From contig SKIC01000143.1 in NCBI GenBank assembly GCA_007116685.1, positions 1 to 10,642 of the forward strand: a stretch of 10,642 bases of DNA. Direction: 5' to 3'. Of this stretch, positions 1 to 5,661 are shown one piece after another (position 1 is the first letter of the stretch; each line of letters begins with the position of its first letter). The DNA is from Balneolales bacterium (lineage in GTDB: Bacteria > Bacteroidota > Rhodothermia > Balneolales > Natronogracilivirgulaceae). The translations under genes were made by a program, and so were the position numbers. The notes beneath the pieces were generated by a model, which was given only the letters and a program-made list of their open reading frames with translations, had not been told where the DNA came from and ran no database searches.

Positions 1-2363
1 ATCTTAAGGCTGAAAATAACGTGCAGTTTTTTGATGTTTCTGATGGCATACCCAATAATTCTATTTCCTATCGAGGATTTATCAAAGACCACGAAGAACG
101 TTTATGGGCTGCTACCCATCATGGATTAGCTTATATCCAAAATCTGAAAGTAACTCAAAAACAAACCGAAACTCCTCAAATTATTCGCATCATTGCAGAT
201 GGAAATATTGTACCGAATGAGCCCAATGCAAGAATTGGGAGCGTTTCTAATGTAGAGCTTCGATATAGTTCCCGCAACTACCCTTCTGAAATGGTTACCT
301 ACTTTGTAACCGTAATTGATGGCGAATCTGATCGATTGATCATGAATCAATCCAGAAACAGTACTTCTTTTCGAAGTCTGAGTTCCGGGGTTTATACCAT
401 AGAGCTACGGGCACAATTTAAAGGCAAACAAATAAGTGATCCCCTGCAATTCTCGTTTATCGTTTCGCCTCCGTGGTATCTTTCTTTTTGGGCTTATCTC
501 GCTTACTTCCTTATTAGTGGTTCGCTTTTTCTGTTCATTGTTAAATACCGCAAGAATCTCAACGAGCGTCGCCAGGCGCTTCAGGATTTACAGCAAACAA
601 CCGAGCAATTAAAGTTAATCATAGACAACTTGCCCATCGTTTTATTCTCCATTGACAGCGATGGATTTTTCACTACAGCTATGGGCTATGGATTAAAACT
701 GACGGGGCTTGATAAAGAGGAAATTGTTGGCAGGCATTATACCGATGTTTATCATGAGCCTCACATTTGTGAGAAAATGCAAATGGCGCTTGAAGGCTCA
801 GAAATCAGGTATAACAGAAAAATCGGTGCCACCACTTTAGAGACAAAAGTATCTCCTCTGCTCAACAAAGACGGTAGCGTTCGAAGCCTCAATGGTATAG
901 CCATGGACCTTACAGATCGTATTCATAGCGAAGAGAAATTAATTGAGGCGAAAAATATTGCTGAAGAAGCCAACCGGGCAAAATCTACATTTTTGGCTAA
1001 TATGAGTCATGAACTCCGAACACCGCTAAACGCAATTATTGGATTTGCTCAGATTCTCAAGAAACAGGATTACATCAAATCCGCTGACAAAAACCATCTC
1101 AATATCATGTACCAAAGTGGTAATCACTTATTAAACATGATTAATGATGTTCTGGATTTATCAAAAATCGAGGCCGGTAAACTCGAATTGCAAAATGAGA
1201 AATTTAATCTCCGTCTTATGATGGAAGATTTACAATCCATGCTGGGATATCGGGCTTCTGAAAAAGGATTAAAGTTTACCCTCGAAATCCATGAAGAGGT
1301 TCCTGAGTATATTATTTCCGACCAGAATAAAATTAGACAAATTCTGATAAACCTCATCAATAATGCCATCAAATACACGGACGAGGGTTGGATAAACCTT
1401 GAACTCTCTATGTTTGAGAATGGGAAGGAAAACCCTGAACTTTATTTCTCTGTTCAGGACTCAGGCAATGGAATTCCCAATGACCAAATAGATGATATTT
1501 TCAAGCCATTTCACCAAATTCAGGAAAACTTCAATGAGGGTACAGGTCTTGGTCTCACCATCTCCCGCCGCCTTGCAGATCTACTAAACGCTGATCTTGG
1601 TGTGGTAAGCGAGGTTGGAAAGGGCTCTACCTTCTACTTGAAATTGCCTTTTACTTCCACCGTTCAGGTTAAGTTGCCCAAAAGAAAAACGAATACTCAA
1701 ATTGGTATAATCGGAATTAAAAACAGAGAGGTTTTAGACATTCTGGTTGTAGATGATATTGAAGCCAATCGTAGCCTCATTGTGGAAATGTTATCCTTCC
1801 TACCCGAAGCACGAATCTCAACGGCAGAAAATGGTTTAGAAGCTGTTGAATATTGTAAAAAGCAGATGCCGGATTTAATTATCATGGACATCATTATGCC
1901 ATTAATGGACGGAAAAGAAGCCTTATTAGCTATCAGAAGTTTAGAAAATGGAAATAAACCGGTAATCTTTGCAGTTACGGCAGGTGGACTGGACGGCACC
2001 AAAGAACGCATGATACAAATTGGATTCAATGAGTTTTTCAGAAAACCGGTTTATGAGCAAGACATACTCTCTGCCATGCAGGATCATCTGGATTTAGTAT
2101 GGCGTTATAGTTATGCATCCACCGAGGACAAACAAGAATCTGAGAATGTTGATGGAATTGTGGCTGCCATAAGAAAAGAGACGGAAGAATGGCAGATTGA
2201 ATTCGAAGAAGCATTACTCTTAACGGATTACGATAAAGCGACCTCACTCCTTGAGCAACTTGATAATGAAAGCTTTTTGAAAAGCAAACTCTCTGACCTT
2301 ATCCAAGAAAAGAAATTCCGCATTTTGCTTACTATCTCAGAAAAAATGGAATTAGATGGCTAA
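1..2363 (+). CDS. Hybrid sensor histidine kinase with propeller/Y_Y_Y sensor end, PAS, kinase core and receiver (5'-truncated by window)
   Basis: Membrane sensor kinase with a built-in receiver. The reading frame is open to the left edge, so the GTG at 21 is not a trustworthy start and the gene begins outside the window. Residues are counted from that GTG. Residues 1-40 resemble the last blade of a two-component-regulator propeller (DGIPNNSI, then RLWAATHHGLAYI). Residues 50-150 look like a beta-rich Y_Y_Y-type periplasmic domain. One membrane span lies at about 152-175, followed by a short coiled coil. A PAS domain (about 196-300) precedes HisKA with the phospho-acceptor His330 (NMSHELRTPLN). 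The ATPase domain has NLINNAIKYT at 444-453, DSGNG at 480-484 and GTGLGL at 507-512. The receiver (572-690) has DD578-579, phospho-acceptor D623, T653 and K675. A tail of about 90 residues has no recognised domain, no HTH and no clear Hpt motif, so a separate phosphotransfer partner or regulator is inferred. The ligand is unknown. Confidence 0.93.
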   Translation, partial: LKAENNVQFFDVSDGIPNNSISYRGFIKDHEERLWAATHHGLAYIQNLKVTQKQTETPQIIRIIADGNIVPNEPNARIGSVSNVELRYSSRNYPSEMVTYFVTVIDGESDRLIMNQSRNSTSFRSLSSGVYTIELRAQFKGKQISDPLQFSFIVSPPWYLSFWAYLAYFLISGSLFLFIVKYRKNLNERRQALQDLQQTTEQLKLIIDNLPIVLFSIDSDGFFTTAMGYGLKLTGLDKEEIVGRHYTDVYHEPHICEKMQMALEGSEIRYNRKIGATTLETKVSPLLNKDGSVRSLNGIAMDLTDRIHSEEKLIEAKNIAEEANRAKSTFLANMSHELRTPLNAIIGFAQILKKQDYIKSADKNHLNIMYQSGNHLLNMINDVLDLSKIEAGKLELQNEKFNLRLMMEDLQSMLGYRASEKGLKFTLEIHEEVPEYIISDQNKIRQILINLINNAIKYTDEGWINLELSMFENGKENPELYFSVQDSGNGIPNDQIDDIFKPFHQIQENFNEGTGLGLTISRRLADLLNADLGVVSEVGKGSTFYLKLPFTSTVQVKLPKRKTNTQIGIIGIKNREVLDILVVDDIEANRSLIVEMLSFLPEARISTAENGLEAVEYCKKQMPDLIIMDIIMPLMDGKEALLAIRSLENGNKPVIFAVTAGGLDGTKERMIQIGFNEFFRKPVYEQDILSAMQDHLDLVWRYSYASTEDKQESENVDGIVAAIRKETEEWQIEFEEALLLTDYDKATSLLEQLDNESFLKSKLSDLIQEKKFRILLTISEKMELDG

Positions 2364-2514
2364 AACCAAAGAATGTCCTGGTTGCGCTATGGATGTAAAC
2401 GCCAACGAAGAAGTCTGCCCTATTTGTGAATATGAATTCCCGGAGCAAAGTTCTGCCACTTCCATTGTTGTGGTTGTGATGATTATCCTGATGCTGCTCT
2501 GGGTTATTTTTTGA
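2356..2514 (+). CDS. 52-residue zinc-ribbon, single-span membrane protein
   Basis: A very short gene in a different frame from the kinase. It starts with ATG at 2356 and ends with TGA at 2512-2514. Its first 8 nt (ATGGCTAA) overlap the kinase stop codon, which suggests translational coupling. Two CxxC knuckles, C7-x2-C10 (CPGC) and C21-x2-C24 (CPIC), spaced 10 residues apart, fit a zinc-ribbon fold. Residues 36-52 form a hydrophobic stretch (SIVVVVMIILMLLWVIF) that would make one C-terminal membrane span, putting the ribbon most likely in the cytoplasm. Zinc-ribbon plus one-span proteins are common as small uncharacterised genes, and no function can be given. The tight link to a sensor kinase raises the possibility of an accessory role. 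The case for a real gene rests on the paired knuckles, the clean hydrophobic tail and the overlap. Confidence 0.8.
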   Translation: MAKTKECPGCAMDVNANEEVCPICEYEFPEQSSATSIVVVVMIILMLLWVIF

Positions 2515-2516
2515 TT

Positions 2517-3845
2517 TCAACTTCGTTCTACAAAATGCGTTTTACCCGGAACTCCAAATCGCGATGCCGCACGCTCTACCGTATTTTGTCCATATACATT
2601 GTTGATTAAATCAGTAGCACGATGCAGATTTAAAAGATTCTCTTTTTCCTGAAAAAATAACTCCACTTGATTGCTGTGTATCATTTCTACGGTATGTAAG
2701 CCAACGCCCCGCAAACGCTCGCCTGCACCTAATGCTGCCTCCACCATATTCATGGCAATTGGCAGACAAGCATGCATCACATAATCATCCAAATTGGTAT
2801 AGCCGGGAGTAGAAAAGACCACCGAATCGCCCTGCCAGTTCACATCCTGATAACGCAGATTGAAAACCCATTTACGTGCTCTGCGCCCATATCCTCGCAA
2901 ACGATAACACACATTGCGAATACCACGTACAATCTCTCCTTTCACCTGATCAGCATCAGTAGTCCAGTCTGAAAAGGTGTGCATATAACTTACCTCATCC
3001 GGAACATGATTTTTGTTATCTAAAACTTTTGCTCTATCACGACCGGTAACAATTTCATAGAAAAGTTTGCCCTGCATTTCGCCAAATAGTTTCTGAAACA
3101 CTCCCGGACCGGAGCGAAAAGCATCCGCAATAGTAGATAATCCGCGACTGTTTAGTTTGGCAAACCGGCGGGAGCCTATTCCCCATACTTTTTTCAGAGA
3201 AAGCGGGAATAAGTGCTCAGCGGCGTCATCGGCATTCATCACAAGGAGTAAGCCATTGGGTTTACGCCTGCCGGAGGCTAGTTTTGCGTAGGTTTTACTT
3301 GTGGCTATCCCAACTGAGCAAACCAAACCCAGTTTTTCATAAATGGCATTCTTCAATCGCTGACCGTATTCGGCAATCTCTTTGCGAGATTTCTTCAGCA
3401 AAAAACTAACATCCATGAAATATTCGTCCATAGAATATTTTTCCACATCGGGACTGAATCGGTCTAAGATGCTGTACAATTCCCGGCTGATACCTTGATA
3501 GCGGGCGTAATCAATTTGCATGAAAATCAGATATGGGCAAATTTGCCAGGCTTCGTAAGCGCTCATGGCTGTTTCTATACCGAGCGCACGTGCTTCATAA
3601 CTGGCCGTGGCAACAATTCCACGTGGGGTACCATCCGGTTTACGCCAGCCTCCCATGGCTAAGGGCAAGCCATATAAATTGTACGCCCGCTGCTCCACCT
3701 GCGCATAAAAGCAATTCATATCCATGTGCAGATACAATCGTTTTTTCAGGTCGCGATGCTGATGTTCTTTCGCTACCGTATTGTATAGGGTGATACGATG
3801 TACGTCGTGTTCGGGCTGATATTCGTGAGGGCGATGTAACTGCAT
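2517..3845 (-). CDS. dinB: Y-family translesion DNA polymerase (DNA polymerase IV, DinB-like)
   Basis: Low-fidelity polymerase that copies past damaged bases. The palm has the first metal-binding aspartate D42 in a MDMNCFYAQVEQ motif, with Y47 at the usual steric-gate position. The second acidic pair is D140-E141 in SMDEYFMDV. Finger and palm signatures YEARALGI (83-90) and SKTYAKLASGRRKPNG (183-198) are present. A helix-hairpin-helix segment follows (KKVWGIGSRRFAKLN, about 218-232), then a little-finger domain. QVELF at 393-397 fits the QxxLF pattern of sliding-clamp binding peptides and is followed by a 45-residue tail. At 442 residues it is longer than the roughly 350 of E. coli Pol IV, partly because of an N-terminal extension of about 35 residues rich in His and Gln before the catalytic core. 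The ATG at 3845 is the only plausible start upstream of the core except TTG at codon 37 and ATG at codon 41. No Shine-Dalgarno is visible. It converges on the zinc-ribbon gene with 2 nt between stops. DinB versus another Y-family branch is less certain than the family. Confidence 0.92.
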   Translation of the reverse strand: MQLHRPHEYQPEHDVHRITLYNTVAKEHQHRDLKKRLYLHMDMNCFYAQVEQRAYNLYGLPLAMGGWRKPDGTPRGIVATASYEARALGIETAMSAYEAWQICPYLIFMQIDYARYQGISRELYSILDRFSPDVEKYSMDEYFMDVSFLLKKSRKEIAEYGQRLKNAIYEKLGLVCSVGIATSKTYAKLASGRRKPNGLLLVMNADDAAEHLFPLSLKKVWGIGSRRFAKLNSRGLSTIADAFRSGPGVFQKLFGEMQGKLFYEIVTGRDRAKVLDNKNHVPDEVSYMHTFSDWTTDADQVKGEIVRGIRNVCYRLRGYGRRARKWVFNLRYQDVNWQGDSVVFSTPGYTNLDDYVMHACLPIAMNMVEAALGAGERLRGVGLHTVEMIHSNQVELFFQEKENLLNLHRATDLINNVYGQNTVERAASRFGVPGKTHFVERS

Positions 3846-3852
3846 TTTTTAC

Positions 3853-3869
3853 ATGTGCGATATATGTGC
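3853..3869. repeat. Direct repeat pair ATGTGC, 11-bp period, at the polymerase promoter
   Basis: ATGTGC occurs at 3853-3858 and again at 3864-3869, with 5 bp between copies, so both copies lie on the same face of the helix (about one turn). They sit between the candidate -10 element and the start codon of the polymerase gene, overlapping the expected transcription start. That is where a repressor such as an SOS or damage-response regulator would act. The repeat is seen directly; the operator role is inferred, and it does not match the E. coli LexA box. Confidence 0.35.
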
Positions 3870-3873
3870 ATTC

Positions 3874-3901
3874 AATATACAAAATGAAGGCATCATTTCA
3901 A
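3874..3901 (-). promoter_or_regulatory. Candidate sigma70-type promoter of the Y-family polymerase
   Basis: On the minus strand a -35-like TTGAAA (3901-3896) is followed after 16 bp by a -10-like TATATT (3879-3874). Each matches the E. coli consensus at 5 of 6 positions. It would start transcription near 3867 and give a leader of about 22 nt to the ATG at 3845. This is a match by eye; Bacteroidota-type housekeeping promoters use a different -33/-7 pattern, so the call depends on the lineage. Confidence 0.4.
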
Positions 3902-3993
3902 CAAAAGCCCGGTTACTTTTCGTACATAAGCCTGAACTTTGATTTGCAGAACAGTAAATCCTGTCTATCTTTCGCTTTTAGAATTATTTCCAC

Positions 3994-3999
3994 TATAAT
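3994..3999 (+). promoter_or_regulatory. TATAAT -10 box directly in front of the ScfR-like regulator start
   Basis: A perfect TATAAT lies 8 nt before the ATG at 4008. The hexamer 17 bp upstream (TTCGCT, 3971-3976) is a poor -35 with 3 of 6 matches. If this is the promoter, transcription begins at about 4005-4008, giving a leaderless or nearly leaderless mRNA. This agrees with the absence of any Shine-Dalgarno sequence here. Confidence 0.4.
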
Positions 4000-4007
4000 C
4001 GCTATTG

Positions 4008-5462
4008 ATGGGTATTAGTAAAGAATATTTGCACCTCGTATTGAGCTTAAAGGTGAGTTGGTTACGCCAACAAGGGGAATATTCGCTTGCAGAACTTTCT
4101 AAGAAAAGCGGACTCTCTCAATCCTATCTCAACGACATTGAACGAGGCAGAAAATATCCATCTCCGGGCAAAATCCTGGAATTGGCCGAAGCACTTAACG
4201 TTAGTTATGACGAACTGATTTCCCTGAAACTGTCAGGAAAACTAGCGCCCCTATCTGCCCTGCTTAACTCAAGTGTGATGCAGGAAATACCTTTCGAAAT
4301 TTTTGGGTTTACACGATCGGATTTGATAAATCTGATGACCGGTTCTCCAGAGAAATTTGCCACATTTACGGATTCGGTGATGAAGGTCACTCAAAAATAC
4401 GGAGTGGAAATTGATGAATTCATCGAAGCCGCTATTCGGTCTTACAAGGAATTACATTATCTCAGTTTCCCTGATATTGACCAAAAAGCCACAGATTTTC
4501 TAAAAGGGATAACTGCCGATCTAACGATTTCCACCTTAGAATCCTGGCTCAGTTCAGAACACAGATATCAGATTCATAAACAGCAATTAGATAAGGATAC
4601 CGAACTTTCTGAACTCCCCTACATCTATTTTGCAGGCGCCAAACCTCGTTTGTATCTGAACAACAAACTTAGCGCAACCGAAATGCTATTTACTTTGTGC
4701 CAAATTGCAGGATATGAATATCTGGGGCTGCAAGAACGTATGGCGTCAGGTGAATTCAGCGATCAGGCTACTTTTGATCAGATTCGGAACAGAGAGCGCT
4801 CATTTCTTTTTGCTATGAACCTTATCGCAAAAGCATACACAGACGAAAACCATTTTCAACCTTTCGCTGAGATGACAAAATGTAATTTCCCAACTCTTGA
4901 GAAATTACTGAACAGCATCCCCATGCCGATAAAAGCTAGTGTTCCATTTTTGATGCGCATTCTCCATAGCAAATACGGTGTTCAAAACATGTTTTATCAG
5001 CATTATGAAGTACCGAGAGAGCGCTCAGAAATTTCACTCCGGGAAGAACTACATTTTGGAGAATCACTGCCTTTCTCGGAAAATATCCCTAACGCACATC
5101 ACTGCCGGAGATTGACCGGAGTTATTTCAGACACGGATAGCAATGGGGTTTTCAGAACTTCGCCTCTGCATTCGGATGAGTCTTATGTGGTGTGGAGATT
5201 CAGTGAGCGTAGCTCCGTTAAAAATGGAATTGAGGATCGCATTCTGTTGGGCATCAAAGATGAACTAAGCACACGAAAGAAACTGGCATTTATTTCGGAT
5301 TACAGTTTATCAAATTTTGAGAGCCATAATCACTGTGAGTCTTGCCCGATAGCAAATTGTGAACAAAGAGCTGCCGATCCCACCATCCACAAAAAGAGCG
5401 TTAAAAGAGAACGCATGCGAAAAGCCATTGAAAACCTATTCTCGAAGAATCAAAATGCGTAA
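4008..5462 (+). CDS. XRE-family regulator with ScfR-like architecture (degenerate IrrE-like core, C-terminal Cys cluster)
   Basis: Probable DNA-binding regulator of 484 residues. Residues 25-70 form an HTH_3 domain (YSLAELSKKSGLSQSYLNDIERGRKYPS). The long body fits the layout of short-chain fatty acyl regulators (ScfR; for example RamB or PrpR of actinobacteria), which join an XRE HTH to an IrrE/ImmA-like domain and a C-terminal DUF2083-type domain. Where that family carries an HExxH-type stretch after an FTLAHE-like lead, this protein reads LFTLCQIAGYEYL (about 227-239), so the zinc peptidase site appears lost. The C-terminal HNHCESCPIANCEQRA (440-455), with Cys 443, 446 and 451 and nearby His 440 and 442, matches the family's terminal cysteine cluster and could bind metal. 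A TTG at 4005 is in frame just before, but the ATG at 4008 is preferred. The stop overlaps the next gene by 8 nt (ATGCGTAA). Known relatives control acetate, propionate or acyl-CoA metabolism. A role here is inferred, perhaps controlling its own operon. Confidence 0.8.
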   Translation: MGISKEYLHLVLSLKVSWLRQQGEYSLAELSKKSGLSQSYLNDIERGRKYPSPGKILELAEALNVSYDELISLKLSGKLAPLSALLNSSVMQEIPFEIFGFTRSDLINLMTGSPEKFATFTDSVMKVTQKYGVEIDEFIEAAIRSYKELHYLSFPDIDQKATDFLKGITADLTISTLESWLSSEHRYQIHKQQLDKDTELSELPYIYFAGAKPRLYLNNKLSATEMLFTLCQIAGYEYLGLQERMASGEFSDQATFDQIRNRERSFLFAMNLIAKAYTDENHFQPFAEMTKCNFPTLEKLLNSIPMPIKASVPFLMRILHSKYGVQNMFYQHYEVPRERSEISLREELHFGESLPFSENIPNAHHCRRLTGVISDTDSNGVFRTSPLHSDESYVVWRFSERSSVKNGIEDRILLGIKDELSTRKKLAFISDYSLSNFESHNHCESCPIANCEQRAADPTIHKKSVKRERMRKAIENLFSKNQNA

Positions 5463-5661
5463 GACAGAAAAACATACGTTGAGTTACCTCCTTGTGTTTT
5501 TCCTGGGCTTTGTACTGCTTTTTTCACCCATTAGTAAAATTTTCGACAATGCTTCTATTGTCGGTGGTATCCCGCTCTCCTTCCTGTTTGTGTTTTCAGT
5601 CTGGCTGCTGATCATCATCTTTCTTGGAGTTTTATCACGTAAGGTGGATAGTGGCTCATGA
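5455..5661 (+). CDS. 68-residue two-span membrane protein, probable partner of the transporter-kinase
   Basis: Small protein with two predicted membrane spans, at about residues 9-28 (LSYLLVFFLGFVLLFSP) and 40-61 (PLSFLFVFSVWLLIIIFLGV), joined by a short loop with VGGIP and ending in a charged tail. The ATG at 5455 is chosen because it is followed at once by the charged, then hydrophobic, start and overlaps the previous stop by 8 nt. An in-frame ATG at 5359 would instead run through the upstream gene. The stop overlaps the kinase ATG as ATGA (5658-5661). Position and shape recall the small membrane genes placed in front of symporter-kinases and symporters, such as cbrX before cbrA in Pseudomonas or the small subunits of some SSS transporters. 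I see no decisive motif, so homology is not claimed. A stabilising or signalling role towards the following protein is inferred. Confidence 0.78.
   Translation: MRKTEKHTLSYLLVFFLGFVLLFSPISKIFDNASIVGGIPLSFLFVFSVWLLIIIFLGVLSRKVDSGS

Noticed and set aside
21..23. GTG at 21 as the start of the hybrid kinase
   Set aside because: The frame stays open and propeller-like up to the left edge, so the gene starts outside the window.
4791..5027. Twelve-base repeat AGAGAGCGCTCA at 4791-4802 and 5016-5027, containing the palindrome GAGCGCTC
   Set aside because: Both copies are in the same reading frame of the regulator and encode Arg-Glu-Arg-Ser; most simply coincidence in coding sequence.
5359..5454. 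ATG at 5359 as the start of the two-span membrane protein
   Set aside because: It would add 32 residues read out of frame through the Cys cluster of the regulator gene; the ATG at 5455 gives a normal small membrane protein and a neat 8-nt overlap.
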